Source: Aureimonas pseudogalii
GTDB taxonomy: Bacteria > Pseudomonadota > Alphaproteobacteria > Rhizobiales > Rhizobiaceae
Direction: 5' to 3'
Assembly: GCF_014196835.1 (NCBI RefSeq)
Contig: NZ_JACIEK010000001.1
Span: 682,001 to 746,000 of the forward strand
DNA: 64,000 bases
Shown here piece by piece: positions 55,325-64,000 of this stretch. The position numbers were made by a program, and so were the translations under genes. The number at the start of each line of letters is the position of its first letter. The stretch's first letter is position 1. Below the pieces are notes generated by a model. It made no database searches. It saw nothing but the letters and a program-made list of their open reading frames with translations, and had not been told where the DNA came from.

Positions 55325-56542
55325 TTAGAACTCGCGCTGGAAGCGCAGGAAGCCGGAGACCTGATCGGTCTCGCCGACCGGGCCGCCGAAATCGACGTTC
55401 TTGTACGAGACTTCACCCAGCGTCGCGAAGTTGTTCGTGATCTGGTAGCCGACGTTCAGGACGCCGGCGTAGTACTCGCCGCTGTCGATCGTCGTGATGC
55501 CCGTGCGGGTGTTGAACAGCGACACGTCGAAGGTCTCGCCGTACTGGCCGGCAATGGCCAGACCGAGCTTGCCGAAGGCCTGCGCGTAACCCGCACCAGC
55601 GGCCCACTCGAGGGTGATCGGAACGCCGCCCGTGGTGAACTGCGAGGCCGAGATCGAGGTGACCGAGTCGATACCGGTGATGCCGGCGTAGATCGTCGGG
55701 TCGAAGGCGTAGTGACCTTCGATCTTCAGCTGCGACTCAGGCGCGATGAGGTCCTTGAGGAGAACGCCGCCCTTCAGAGCGAAGGCGTCGTTGTCGCCGT
55801 CCTGAAGGCGCGTCGGGTAGGCGCCGAAGAGGTTGATCGCAACGCCGTTCAGCGTGACCGAGTTGAGGTCTTCGTTGTTGAAGGTCTCGTCGAAGACGCC
55901 GGAGAGGTAGGCACCGCCCCAGGCACCCGAGTAGACCAGCTTGGCGTGCACGTCGGGAACGACGTCGCCCGTGCCGTCGTCTTCGGCGCCGATCGTGGCC
56001 GAGAAGCCGCCGGCGGCGAAGGTGTAGGACACCTGGTTGGTGTTGATGTCGCCGACCACGAGATCGGTGTCGGTCAGCAGGCCGTCTTCCAGGCCGCCGA
56101 TGCCCGACGACCACAGCGTGTCGCGGTAACCCATGAGCAGGCCGCCCAGCTGGATGTAGGCCTGGTCGATCGAGACGCCGTTGCCGGCGCCGCCGGTGTT
56201 GGTGGCCTGGAGGCGAGCGAAGGCGCGCAGGGTGCCGAGCTCGGTCTCTTCGCGGGCGTCGAAGTTGAGGCGGGCGCGGACGCGGCTCGCGACCTGGTAG
56301 TCGTCGCCTTCGAGGTTGATGATCGGGTCGCCGGCGACGTTCACCTGGAAGCGGACGTAACCGCCGACGCTCAGGCAGGTCTCGGTGCCGGGGATGTAGT
56401 AGAAGCCCTTGCCGTACACGTCGCAGACGCGGACGTAGTCGACGGGCTCGGGCTCGGCCATGACGACCGCGTCAGCCGCACGAGCGCCGGAAACTGCAAC
56501 GAGGGCTGCAGCGGAGCCGAGAAGTAGGCTCTTGATGTTCAT
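55325..56542 (-). CDS. Alphaproteobacterial outer-membrane porin (Porin_2 family)
   Basis: Trimeric beta-barrel porin, 405 aa with signal peptide MNIKSLLLGSAAALVAVSG, cleaved near ARA-AD. The N-terminus of the mature barrel has the rhizobial hallmark VRVCDVYGKGFYYIPGTETC, with two cysteines, then LSVGGYVRFQV. It ends with the aromatic C-terminal strand SGFLRFQREF needed for barrel assembly. The ATG at 56542 follows GGAGG at 7 bp. Most of the 628-bp gap upstream is probably its regulated promoter. It is the major diffusion channel candidate in this window. Confidence 0.93.
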   Translation of the reverse strand: MNIKSLLLGSAAALVAVSGARAADAVVMAEPEPVDYVRVCDVYGKGFYYIPGTETCLSVGGYVRFQVNVAGDPIINLEGDDYQVASRVRARLNFDAREETELGTLRAFARLQATNTGGAGNGVSIDQAYIQLGGLLMGYRDTLWSSGIGGLEDGLLTDTDLVVGDINTNQVSYTFAAGGFSATIGAEDDGTGDVVPDVHAKLVYSGAWGGAYLSGVFDETFNNEDLNSVTLNGVAINLFGAYPTRLQDGDNDAFALKGGVLLKDLIAPESQLKIEGHYAFDPTIYAGITGIDSVTSISASQFTTGGVPITLEWAAGAGYAQAFGKLGLAIAGQYGETFDVSLFNTRTGITTIDSGEYYAGVLNVGYQITNNFATLGEVSYKNVDFGGPVGETDQVSGFLRFQREF

Positions 56543-57170
56543 GTCATGACCTCCAGTCAAGTTATAGGTTAGGGTTGGGCCTTTGATCGAAAGGACAGCC
56601 TTCCCTGCCCCATCCCTATGAAAGTCCCGGGTCGTCCCCCGCTCTTTCGACTACAAGCATATTCAGGCCCACAGACGATGCAATCACCGAAAGGCCACAC
56701 TGGAGGCATTCCGGCATGTTGGCCACAGTGCTGTTGCATGACCGCCACGATTGTAAGGACAGCTCGCTCCCCCTCCGCCACACTCTGGCCGCCCCCGCCG
56801 CCGCCTGCCATCTCCTTGACTCCACACCGTTTCGGCGCCGCCGCGAGACGCGCGAGCCGCACCTGGCGAAGTCCCTGCAACCGCCTGCTCCACGTCATCG
56901 CCGCGTCATGTGACCGGCCGAAAACCGGAGGCCGGGGCCGGACGCGCAAGCCTCGTGTCAGTTTGCCGTGCGTCCGGCACCTCGACGGCGCTCCGCGGAG
57001 CCGCGCGCCGTCGTCCGAACGGCCTCGCCGCACCGTGCCGCGATAACGCCACGGAGGCGCCTTAAGCGCGGCAGGCGGGCCCTCGCTCGGCGCGAGCCGC
57101 GCCCGGCCTTCACCTTTCGGCAACCATGAGCGGCAACACTGCCCGCTCCTCCCACAAGAAGCGTCCGCTC
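56543..57170. other. Intergenic region between porin and OmpA-like lipoprotein
   Basis: This 628-bp gap contains no convincing gene. Several overlapping short ORFs occur on both strands but none has a ribosome site plus family sequence. It should contain the porin promoter on the minus strand and the lipoprotein promoter on the plus strand. No strong palindrome was seen. Confidence 0.55.
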
Positions 57171-57836
57171 ATGAAGAAAACCGCTCTTGGCGCCCTCGCC
57201 GCCGTCACCCTTCTCGCCGGCTGCACGACCGACCCTTATACGGGCGAACAGAAACTCTCGAACACGGCCGGGGGCCTCGGCATCGGCGCCGGCGCCGGCG
57301 CGCTCGGCGGCTATCTCGTCGGCCGCGCCACGGGCACCGATCCCGGCCGCGCCGCGCTGATCGGCGCCGGCATCGGCGCCATCGGCGGCGGCGGCATCGG
57401 CGCCTACATGGACCGGCAGGAGGCGGACCTGCGCGCCCAGCTGCAGGGCACCGGCGTGTCGGTGACGCGCCAGGGCGACCGCATCATCCTCAACATGCCC
57501 TCCAACATCACCTTCGCCACCAACCAGGATCAGGTGCGCTCGGAGTTCTACCCGACGCTGCAGTCGGTCGCGATCGTGCTCAACAAGTACGACCAGTCGA
57601 TCGTGGACGTCGCCGGCAACACCGACAATGTCGGCGGCGAGGGCTACAATTTCGCGCTGTCGCAGCGCCGCGCCTCGTCGGTCTCGCAGTTCCTCGGCAG
57701 CCAGGGCGTCAATCCGCGCCGTCTGAACACGCAGGGCTACGGCATGTCGCGGCCGGTCGCCTCCAACGCCACGGAAGCCGGGCGAGCTCAGAACCGCCGG
57801 GTCGAGATCTCGATCTCGCCGCTGCAGGCGGGCTGA
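57171..57836 (+). CDS. OmpA-family outer-membrane lipoprotein
   Basis: Peptidoglycan-associated lipoprotein of 221 aa. MKKTALGALAAVTLLAGC is a signal with lipobox LLAGC (modified Cys18). A glycine-zipper region follows (LGIGAGAGALGGYLVGRATG and a second half ending GGGGIGAYMD), which probably inserts in the membrane. The C-terminal OmpA domain has NMPSNITFATNQDQVRSEFY, VAGNTDNVGGEGYNFALSQR and GYGMSRPVASNATEAGRAQN, the last carrying the conserved peptidoglycan-binding Arg. The frame is open to 57126, but the ATG at 57171 gives the correct signal peptide. Confidence 0.92.
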   Translation: MKKTALGALAAVTLLAGCTTDPYTGEQKLSNTAGGLGIGAGAGALGGYLVGRATGTDPGRAALIGAGIGAIGGGGIGAYMDRQEADLRAQLQGTGVSVTRQGDRIILNMPSNITFATNQDQVRSEFYPTLQSVAIVLNKYDQSIVDVAGNTDNVGGEGYNFALSQRRASSVSQFLGSQGVNPRRLNTQGYGMSRPVASNATEAGRAQNRRVEISISPLQAG

Positions 57837-57845
57837 ACGAACTTC

Positions 57846-57887
57846 GCGAGGCGCGGGCCGGTTGCAATCGGCCGGTTCGCGCCTCGC
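57846..57887. terminator. Bidirectional hairpin between OmpA lipoprotein and MFS genes
   Basis: GCGAGGCGCG and CGCGCCTCGC, extended by inner GGCCGG/CCGGTT pairing, make a stem of about 16 bp. It lies 9 bp after the lipoprotein stop and 13 bp from the MFS stop, where convergent transcripts should end. No T-run. Confidence 0.6.
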
Positions 57888-57900
57888 TCTCGCCTCGAGA

Positions 57901-59127
57901 TCAGCGGGCCGGGCTGGGCGCCGGCTCGTCGAGCCGCCAGCTGATCACCGCCACGACGAGCGCCGCCATCGCGATGGCGGCCGAGCCGAGCGGCAGCGCC
58001 GCATAGGGAACGCCCGCCCCGATCATCGCCGCCCCCGCCCAGGCGCCGAGCGCGTTGCCGAGGTTGAAGGCGCTTTGGTTGATCGTCGAAGCGAGATTGC
58101 GTGCGCCCTTGGCCTCGTTGACGATGCGCATCTGGATCGGCGACACCAGCCCGAAGACGAGCGCGCCCCAGAGCAGCAGCAGCGACACGAGCACCGCCGG
58201 GTCGGCCATCGCGAAGTGCACGCCCACCAGCACCGCGATCATCACGGCGAAGAGCCCGATGATCGAAGGCATCAGCTTCCAGTCGGCCAGCCGCGCGCCG
58301 ACGAGGTTTCCGATCGTCATGCCGACGCCGAAGACGAGAAGGACGTAAGGCACGCTCGGCGCGGGGATGCGCGTGACGTCGGTGAGGATCGGCGCGATGT
58401 AGGTGTAGAGCGAGAACAGCGCCGAGGAGGCGAGCACGCTGATCGACATGGCGAGAAGCACCTGTGGCCGCGCCAGCGCGCGCATCTCGTCGCGAAAGCG
58501 CACGCCCGTGCGCGGATGGCTCACCGGCACGAAGGCCGCGAGCGCCAGGGTGAGCACGACGGAAAGCCCGGTGACGGCCCAGAACGCCGCGCGCCAGCCG
58601 AAGGCCTGACCGATGAAGGTGCCGGCGGGAACGCCGAGCACGTTGGCGAGCGTCATGCCCACGAACATCAGCGAGATCGCCTGCGCCTCCTTGCCGGGCC
58701 GCGCGATCTCGGCCGCCAGCACCGCGCCGATGCCGAAGAACGTGCCGTGCGCCAGCGCCGTGAAGACGCGCGCGGCGAGCAGCACGCCGTAGCTCGGCGA
58801 CAGGGCGCAGGCGAGATTGCCGAGGACGAAGATCGCGGCCAGAACGAGAAGCGTCCGGCGCCGTTCCATGCGCGAGGTCAGCACCGCCAGCACCGGCGCG
58901 CCGAACACGACGCCGAGCGCATAGCCGGTGACGAGGAGGCCCGCCCGCGGGATCGAGACGGTCAGATCCTCGGCCAGTTCCGGCAGCAGGCCCATGATGC
59001 CGAACTCGCCCGATCCGATGACGAAGGACCCGAGCGACAGGGCCGCGAGGGCGAGACCCGCATGGCGAACGGGTCGATCGGCGACCTCGCCGGAAGAACG
59101 GGGGGCCACGGCTACGGAAACGGTCAT
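57901..59127 (-). CDS. MFS sugar/drug efflux transporter (AraJ-like)
   Basis: Twelve-helix major facilitator, 408 aa from the ATG at 59127 (MTVSVAVAPRSSGEV). The frame is open to 59199 without a better start. The first helix is ALAALSLGSFVIGSGEFGIM, loop 2-3 carries SRMERRRTLLVLA, and SYGVLLAARVFTALAHGTFF marks the DHA1/AraJ subgroup of arabinose- and drug-efflux proteins. It is convergent with the OmpA lipoprotein. Substrate unknown. Confidence 0.87.
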   Translation of the reverse strand: MTVSVAVAPRSSGEVADRPVRHAGLALAALSLGSFVIGSGEFGIMGLLPELAEDLTVSIPRAGLLVTGYALGVVFGAPVLAVLTSRMERRRTLLVLAAIFVLGNLACALSPSYGVLLAARVFTALAHGTFFGIGAVLAAEIARPGKEAQAISLMFVGMTLANVLGVPAGTFIGQAFGWRAAFWAVTGLSVVLTLALAAFVPVSHPRTGVRFRDEMRALARPQVLLAMSISVLASSALFSLYTYIAPILTDVTRIPAPSVPYVLLVFGVGMTIGNLVGARLADWKLMPSIIGLFAVMIAVLVGVHFAMADPAVLVSLLLLWGALVFGLVSPIQMRIVNEAKGARNLASTINQSAFNLGNALGAWAGAAMIGAGVPYAALPLGSAAIAMAALVVAVISWRLDEPAPSPAR

Positions 59128-59319
59128 CGCGGGGCGATCCCTGTCGGTAAGGAGACGAGAGCATCGACACCACGGCGCGCCGGTGCCGACCAATGCCATA
59201 TGGGCAGGGCTGCCGTGCAGCCTGCGAATGGCGCGACGCGATGTCCATCGGGGAGCGCGCGCTTGCCTGCACGGCGCGATCGCGCTTCATAAGGGCGTGC
59301 AACCGTTCGGGACGCCGCC

Positions 59320-59511
59320 ATGTACGTCGACTTTCGCAACGACGGGCCGCCGCCGGAGCCGTGGAAACCAGAGCGTCCGAAGGCGCGACTGACCGGGCGC
59401 CAGGAGAAGCTCCTGGTCTGGATCGTCTGCTTTAATCTTCTCATGCTGTTCCTCGGCCCCCTGGCCGGCGTCACCCTGCTGGACGCCGTGATCGCCTATT
59501 TCCGAGGCTGA
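59320..59511 (+). CDS. Small single-pass membrane protein of unknown function
   Basis: A 63-residue protein with a hydrophilic, proline-rich N-terminus (NDGPPPEPWKPERPKARLTG) and one membrane helix near residues 30-55 that starts KLLVWIVCFNLLMLFLGPL. Good alternation of charged and hydrophobic parts and a clear ATG argue for a real gene. Ribosome site is weak. The family is not recognised. Confidence 0.55.
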   Translation: MYVDFRNDGPPPEPWKPERPKARLTGRQEKLLVWIVCFNLLMLFLGPLAGVTLLDAVIAYFRG

Positions 59512-59701
59512 GCCGACGCGCGATCGCCGACGGCGGGCGGATCGTGCCCGTGCCCGCCGTCCGCCGTCGGTGGCGCGACGATCGCGGTGGTCGCATCACC
59601 GGGCGAGCGCCATCCCCATCGCGCCTTCGCGTCCCATCTAGGAGGACGACAAGGCGCAGGACGATCCCGTCCGGTCGCCCCTCCCTTCAGGACGCCCGCC
59701 G

Positions 59702-60709
59702 ATGAAAGCCATAAGACTTCTCGATCCCTCGGGTCTCGATGGCATCGCCCTCGTCGAACTCCCCGATCCCGGCCCACCCGGCCCCGGCGAGATCCGCGTG
59801 CGCCTGCACGCCAGTTCTCTCAACTACCACGATCTCGGCGTCGTCTCCGGGGCGATGCGCACCCAGCCCGGCCGCATTCCGATGTCGGACGGAGCCGGCG
59901 TGGTCGAGGCGGTCGGCGCCGGGGTGTCGGATTTCGACACTGGAGACTTCGTCGTCTCCACCTTCTTTCCGACCTGGCTGGACGGCGATCCGCCCCTTGC
60001 CGACTTCTCGCAAACCCCCGGCGACGGCATCGACGGTTATGCGCGCGAGATCGTCGTCGCGTCCGCCCATAGCTTCACCCGGGCGCCGGGCGGATACAGC
60101 CACGCGCAGGCGGCGACGCTGACGACGGCCGGACTGACGGCGTGGCGAGCGCTCGTCGTCCACGGTGGACTGAAGGCCGGCGACACCGTTCTCGTGCTGG
60201 GCACCGGCGGTGTCTCGATCTTCGCCCTGCAGATCGCCAAGGCGATGGGGGCACGGGTGATCGTCACCTCGTCCTCCGACGAGAAGCTCGCCCGTGCGGC
60301 GGAGCTCGGCGCCGATCACGGCCTCAACTACCGGCGCCAGGACGCCTGGGGCCGGGAGGTCGCCGCCTGGACGGACGGGCGCGGCGTCGATCACGTTGTG
60401 GAAGTCGGCGGCCCCGGCACGCTCGCCCAATCCATCGAGGCCACTCGCATCGGCGGCCATATCGCGCTGATCGGCGTCCTCACCGGTCGCGCCGGGCCGG
60501 TCCCGACGGCCGCGCTCATGGTGCGCCAGCAGCGGCTCCAAGGTCTGATCGTCGGCAGCCGCGCGCATCAGCTCGAAATGGTCCGCGGCCTCGAGGCGAC
60601 CGGCATCCGGCCGGTGATCGACCGGACGTTCGCGCTCGGTGAGATCGCCGACGCCTTCCGCCTGCAGCAGGCGAGCGGCCATTTCGGCAAGATCGTGCTG
60701 GAGTTCTGA
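59702..60709 (+). CDS. NADPH:quinone reductase-like medium-chain dehydrogenase
   Basis: MDR-family oxidoreductase, 335 aa. The N-terminal GroES-like part has SLNYHDLGVVSG where zinc alcohol dehydrogenases carry a catalytic Cys, so it is likely zinc-free. The nucleotide-binding fold is TVLVLGTGGVSIFALQIAKA near residues 162-181. The C-terminus ends GHFGKIVLEF, typical of the quinone oxidoreductase branch. ATG at 59702. It probably reduces a quinone, enone or aldehyde with NAD(P)H. Monocistronic by appearance. Confidence 0.88.
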   Translation: MKAIRLLDPSGLDGIALVELPDPGPPGPGEIRVRLHASSLNYHDLGVVSGAMRTQPGRIPMSDGAGVVEAVGAGVSDFDTGDFVVSTFFPTWLDGDPPLADFSQTPGDGIDGYAREIVVASAHSFTRAPGGYSHAQAATLTTAGLTAWRALVVHGGLKAGDTVLVLGTGGVSIFALQIAKAMGARVIVTSSSDEKLARAAELGADHGLNYRRQDAWGREVAAWTDGRGVDHVVEVGGPGTLAQSIEATRIGGHIALIGVLTGRAGPVPTAALMVRQQRLQGLIVGSRAHQLEMVRGLEATGIRPVIDRTFALGEIADAFRLQQASGHFGKIVLEF

Positions 60710-60840
60710 AAGCCGGTCGTCCTGCTCGGCGTGCCCGTCCGCCGGCGCGCCGAGTGGGGCCTCGTAAGGTGATCGTGACCGAACGCGAGCGGCCCGTATC
60801 GGCCAAGCCTACGACATCTCAGCATGACGGCAGAAACGAC

Positions 60841-60874
60841 GAAGGGTGGTTCTGGAGATCCAGAACCACCCTTC
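60841..60874. repeat. Long perfect inverted repeat
   Basis: Fifteen base pairs (GAAGGGTGGTTCTGG with its complement) surround an AGAT loop, extended to 16 by C60840/G60875. It is 131 bp past the quinone reductase stop and 106 bp upstream of the HTH gene. It may be a terminator or part of a dispersed palindromic element. There is no T-run. Confidence 0.7.
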
Positions 60875-60980
60875 GGGTCGTCGATTTGGTTGCGGGGGCG
60901 CGCAGCGGACAGAACCACGAACATTTCGTGCCGCTAGTGATTCCCCTTCGGTCGCATGTCTTTGGTTGGAAACGAACGGC

Positions 60981-61283
60981 ATGACGATTCACGACGGACC
61001 GGAGCCTTCGGCGTCCCTTTGGGAAGACGTAGCGTCCGCGAGTTCTCAGGGGGTCGAGGAAGGCGCATCGACCGAAGATGACGTACGACTAGCGCTTCTG
61101 AGGGCGATCGAACTGGCAGGCTCGCAACAGGCCTTCGCGGCAGCTACAGGTTTTTCCAAACAGTACGTCTGCAATGTCGTGCGGCGGCATCGTCGGACGG
61201 CTATCAGCAATGCGTTAGCCAGGACACTTGGGTTCGAGCGACAGGTTATCTACGTTCAACGACCAAAAGACCGTCGAAAGTGA
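60981..61283 (+). CDS. Putative Cro/YdaS-like HTH DNA-binding protein
   Basis: A 100-residue protein. Residues from about 40 onward (RLALLRAIELAGSQQAFAAA, TGFSKQYVCNVVRRHRR, ISNALARTLG) resemble the helix-turn-helix of YdaS/Cro-type regulators. The N-terminus is acidic. The ATG at 60981 follows AACGAACGGC, a weak ribosome site. The frame is open upstream to 60846 but starts inside the inverted repeat. Base composition is lower in GC than its neighbours, hinting at acquisition. No phage or toxin partner is next to it. Confidence 0.55.
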   Translation: MTIHDGPEPSASLWEDVASASSQGVEEGASTEDDVRLALLRAIELAGSQQAFAAATGFSKQYVCNVVRRHRRTAISNALARTLGFERQVIYVQRPKDRRK

Positions 61284-61650
61284 TGCCGCTTGTCTTCCCC
61301 TCGGCGAAAAGCTCACTTTTCGGCGCGAGCCCAGAGATCATGTCATCATCTGTGAGGCAATTCGCTTCTCGGAGCCATTGACGGCCAGCTTCTCGCCAAA
61401 TGTGCGGTTGGTGTAGCCTGTACGGGGCGCCATGAAACGACGGCCCCGTGCGACGGTGCGACTAAAGTCTAAAAGGACGTCAAGTTAGGCGATGTGACCA
61501 ACATATGTAATAAATTCGACCTACCCAATCTTGCTTGCTAGCCATCCAACCATTGAGCAAATCTATTGGCTAGTCTCTTTCCGCTGTCGAATAACAACAA
61601 AAAAAGGGCGGCATCTAGCCGCCCTCTTCCATAGTATTTAAGCTTGCGTC
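61284..61650. other. Lower-GC intergenic region before the RTX gene
   Basis: This 367-bp gap between two converging genes (the HTH gene and the RTX-protein gene) is clearly richer in A/T than most of the window. It contains the RTX gene terminator at 61599-61624 and nothing else recognised. Confidence 0.55.
61599..61624 (-). terminator. Rho-independent terminator of the RTX-protein gene
   Basis: On the minus strand GGGCGGC pairs with GCCGCCC over TAGAT and is followed by seven T residues. It is the clearest intrinsic terminator in the window and lies 27 bp past the stop. Confidence 0.85.
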
Positions 61651-64000
61651 TTAGACGACAGTGTAAGCGATATTGCCGCCCGAGATTGCGATGGTATCGT
61701 CACCGGTGACATTCGTGCCAGTCAGCTTGATCAGGTAATCGTTGTCCGAGAACGTCGTGTCGGTCGAGTAGACCAAGTATGTTCCAGAGAACGTAGTGTT
61801 TGTGCCTGCATCAGTAACTTCAATGAGGAAAGCCGTTCCAGCTGCCTCGGTGATGCCGTTGGCGATTGCAGTCGTCAGCGCGGACGCGGCAGTAACCGAG
61901 TTGGCGGTGCCAACCGCGATAGCGGTCGCATTGCCCGATCCGACCACAGCCGTGACGTCCGAAGCAAAGTCGATGATGTCACCGCTGGTAAGCGAAACAA
62001 GATCGATGCCGGCAGTCGCTACAGTTGTTGCTGCACCGGTGACAACAGTCGAGTGGTTCGCCGCACTGTAGATGTACGTATCGGTTCCAGCGCCTCCGGA
62101 GATAACGTCGCCGCCCACACCACCGGTGATGGTGTCAGCAGCATTACCGCCGGTAAGGGTGTCAGATGCCGCACCGCCAATGATCGAGAATGCACCAGCA
62201 GTCTCACCGGCGCCGCTGAACGTCAGCGTGTTATTTCCCGTAAGAGCCGATCCATTTACGGTCAGCGTCTGACCTGCAACGATCGCACCTTCAGTGTTAT
62301 TGAAGTTGAAGCTGTACACTCCATCATTGGCGACTGTGAGCGTCTCAACGTTCGCAAGTCCACCGATGTTGAGCGTGGTCGAGCCACCCGTGAAAGCGAC
62401 CGTGTCCGTGCCAAGACCACCATCGACGACGCCGTAAGTACCCTGCGTCAGGTTGATGACGTCGTTACCGGCGCCAGCATTGATAACGTCGTTAGTATTC
62501 AAACCGGTCGTGGAGGTGATCGTATCGTTGCCTGCACCACCAAAGATGGTGTCGTCCGCACCAGTCGTGCCCGTCAGGGTCGCGGCAGTGTTTGTGCCGA
62601 CGACGACGCGCGCCTCGGTTGCACCAAGAGCAAAGTCGCCGTTTCCGTCAACACCGATCGTGGTTGCAGTCGTAGTCGTGCCATTGACCTGGAGGCCAAA
62701 GGTCGCGCCGTTCGCGATCGAGAAACCGTTCGGTCCGATCGTGACAGTGGGCGTTCCCAGAGTTACGCCAGCACCGAGCAGGATGGTGTCCGCAGTTCCG
62801 CCAACGCCGAAGTCAGCAACGAGCTTGTTGCCATTCCCGGTGATTGCAAAGAGGTCCGCACCTGCACCACCAAAGAGCTGGTCGTTACCAGTGCCGGTCA
62901 CAAGACGATCTGCACCGCCGTTGCCATAGATCACTTCGTTACCGGCGCCGCCGACAATGGTGTCGGCAAGGTCGGCTGCGTCATTGATGCCCGAACCACC
63001 GAAAATGGTCGAGTTCTGGTCAGTGGTCGAGACAACGGTGATCGAGTCGGAATCTGCGGAACCGCCGTAGATAACCGCCCCATTGGTCGTGTCGGTACCA
63101 GCGAGGGTTACGGAAATCGTGTCGTTGCCGACGCCACCATAGACGGTGGAGCGAACCGAACCAGTCAGCGTGATCGTGTCTGCGCCGGCATTGCCGTAAA
63201 CGACAGCCGTACCGCCACCGACGTTGATCGTGTCGTTCAGATCGGTGGAGTCCGTTACACCGGTACCACCGTAGACGGTTGCGCTCGAGGTCGCGCCCTG
63301 CGTCAGCGAGATGTTGTCCGAGTCGGTCGCGCCGCCGAAGATCTGCGAGCTGCCCGTCGTGTTGACGGCGATCGTGTCGTTGCCGAGACCACCGTAAACC
63401 GTCTGGTTACCAGCCGCGCCGCCGATGATGTTGATGGTATCGCCGCCGGCATTACCAAAAACCGTCAGGTTGCCAGCGTTCGAAGCGTAGTTGATCGTGT
63501 CGGCACCATCGACGGTGTCGTTGAACCCACCGCCACCATAGACCGAAGTCGTCTGACCCGCGAGGACGCTGCTCGTCACGCCTGCAGCAGCTTCTCCACC
63601 GATCGACAGCGTGCCTGCACCGATCGTGTCGGAGCCGATGCCACCATAGATCACGTCAGAACCGGACGTCCCGACGATCAGGTCATTGCCGCCGTTGCCG
63701 TAGATCGTGTCGTTACCAGTTCCGGCGCCGATCGTGTCGTTGCCGTCGTTCGGATCGGTCACGCCCGAACCGCCATATACGAGGTTCGCGCCGTTGCCAG
63801 CGCGGATCACGTCGTTTCCGCCGAGGCCGAGGAACACGTCAGCAGCGGCAGTGCCAGTCAGCTGATTGCCGAAAGCGTCAGCCAGGGTGTCGGACGTGCC
63901 GTCACCGAATGTGACCGCGCCGCCGCCCTGGACTGCGAAGTTCGCCGTCGCAAGCTGAGCGAGCGTAACGCCCGTGATCGTAAGAGCGGTAGCGCCCGTC
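61651..64000 (-). CDS. Large RTX-repeat secreted protein, 5' end outside window
   Basis: At least 783 residues, open at the window edge. It is built from calcium-binding RTX nonapeptide blocks (GGxGxDxxx), such as YGNGGNDLIVGTSGSDVIYG and VYGGLGNDTIAV, alternating with a less usual module of the form YGGTGVTDSTDLNDTINVGG. It is Thr/Gly/Asp-rich with almost no Cys. The C-terminus (DDTIAISGGNIAYTVV) has the hydrophobic end expected of a type I secretion signal. The protein is likely a surface layer, adhesin or biofilm protein. No exporter is in the window. Base composition is less GC-rich than the rest. Confidence 0.85.
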   Translation of the reverse strand, partial: TGATALTITGVTLAQLATANFAVQGGGAVTFGDGTSDTLADAFGNQLTGTAAADVFLGLGGNDVIRAGNGANLVYGGSGVTDPNDGNDTIGAGTGNDTIYGNGGNDLIVGTSGSDVIYGGIGSDTIGAGTLSIGGEAAAGVTSSVLAGQTTSVYGGGGFNDTVDGADTINYASNAGNLTVFGNAGGDTINIIGGAAGNQTVYGGLGNDTIAVNTTGSSQIFGGATDSDNISLTQGATSSATVYGGTGVTDSTDLNDTINVGGGTAVVYGNAGADTITLTGSVRSTVYGGVGNDTISVTLAGTDTTNGAVIYGGSADSDSITVVSTTDQNSTIFGGSGINDAADLADTIVGGAGNEVIYGNGGADRLVTGTGNDQLFGGAGADLFAITGNGNKLVADFGVGGTADTILLGAGVTLGTPTVTIGPNGFSIANGATFGLQVNGTTTTATTIGVDGNGDFALGATEARVVVGTNTAATLTGTTGADDTIFGGAGNDTITSTTGLNTNDVINAGAGNDVINLTQGTYGVVDGGLGTDTVAFTGGSTTLNIGGLANVETLTVANDGVYSFNFNNTEGAIVAGQTLTVNGSALTGNNTLTFSGAGETAGAFSIIGGAASDTLTGGNAADTITGGVGGDVISGGAGTDTYIYSAANHSTVVTGAATTVATAGIDLVSLTSGDIIDFASDVTAVVGSGNATAIAVGTANSVTAASALTTAIANGITEAAGTAFLIEVTDAGTNTTFSGTYLVYSTDTTFSDNDYLIKLTGTNVTGDDTIAISGGNIAYTVV

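Noticed and set aside
56543-57170. Several short ORFs in the porin upstream gap
   Set aside because: Frames overlap on both strands, lack ribosome sites, and encode low-complexity Arg/Pro-rich peptides.
61651-64000. Repeats in the last 2.3 kb as a CRISPR or DNA repeat array
   Set aside because: The repetition is at protein level (RTX blocks) in one continuous frame, with variable spacing and degenerate DNA.

Overview
The window is high-GC DNA, densely packed with overlapping genes, and looks chromosomal from an alphaproteobacterium of the Hyphomicrobiales (Rhizobiales). Pointers are a rhizobial-type porin with an N-terminal cysteine pair, a RegB/RegA (ActS/ActR) pair, a DUF2585/UPF0314 protein, and several TTG/GTG starts with good ribosome binding sites. 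A pigmented Aurantimonadaceae-like bacterium would fit, but the family cannot be fixed from the sequence alone. No rRNA, tRNA, CRISPR array, insertion sequence or prophage was seen.

Layout. 1-932 is the 5' part of fructose-1,6-bisphosphatase. 1006-8758 is a carotenoid cluster: type 2 IPP isomerase, then crtE-crtZ facing crtX-crtY-crtI-crtB. Together these enzymes would make zeaxanthin and its glucosides. 8972-15052 holds a DUF2585 membrane protein, a GNAT acetyltransferase, a HerA-like ATPase, a chemoreceptor and a D-lyxose isomerase-type cupin. 15387-17974 is a cyanide-insensitive-type bd quinol oxidase with its small third subunit, followed by a UdgX-type uracil-DNA glycosylase fusion.

19599-28523 is dominated by one minus-strand operon, cyoABCD-surf1-regB-regA. 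It couples a bo-type quinol oxidase and its assembly factor to a redox-sensing two-component system. 28702-33213 carries an MFS transporter, small conserved proteins, and an eptA-dgkA pair for lipid A modification and diacylglycerol recycling. 33210-41037 contains an ABC exporter with a disturbed 5' end, an Att-like three-gene ABC cassette and a class II photolyase.

41212-49836 begins with an unusual alpha/beta-hydrolase fused to a gluconate-2-dehydrogenase-subunit-3-like domain, paired with a GMC flavoenzyme. BrkB/YihY, an EamA transporter, a PAP2 phosphatase and Tex follow. 49850-54627 is a sugar-uptake locus: a TIM-barrel isomerase diverging from a three-gene ribose-type ABC transporter with a possible leader ORF. 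54667-64000 has an NTF2-like protein, a porin, an OmpA lipoprotein, an MFS transporter, a quinone oxidoreductase, a lone HTH protein in lower-GC DNA, and the 3' part of a large RTX-repeat secreted protein running off the window.

Common themes are respiration and redox sensing (two quinol oxidases plus RegBA), envelope modification, light and DNA-damage protection (carotenoids, photolyase, UdgX) and sugar uptake. No defence island or clearly new multi-gene system was found. The most unusual items are the hydrolase-dehydrogenase subunit fusion, the UdgX fusion, the cyo-regBA operon and several perfect operator-like palindromes.
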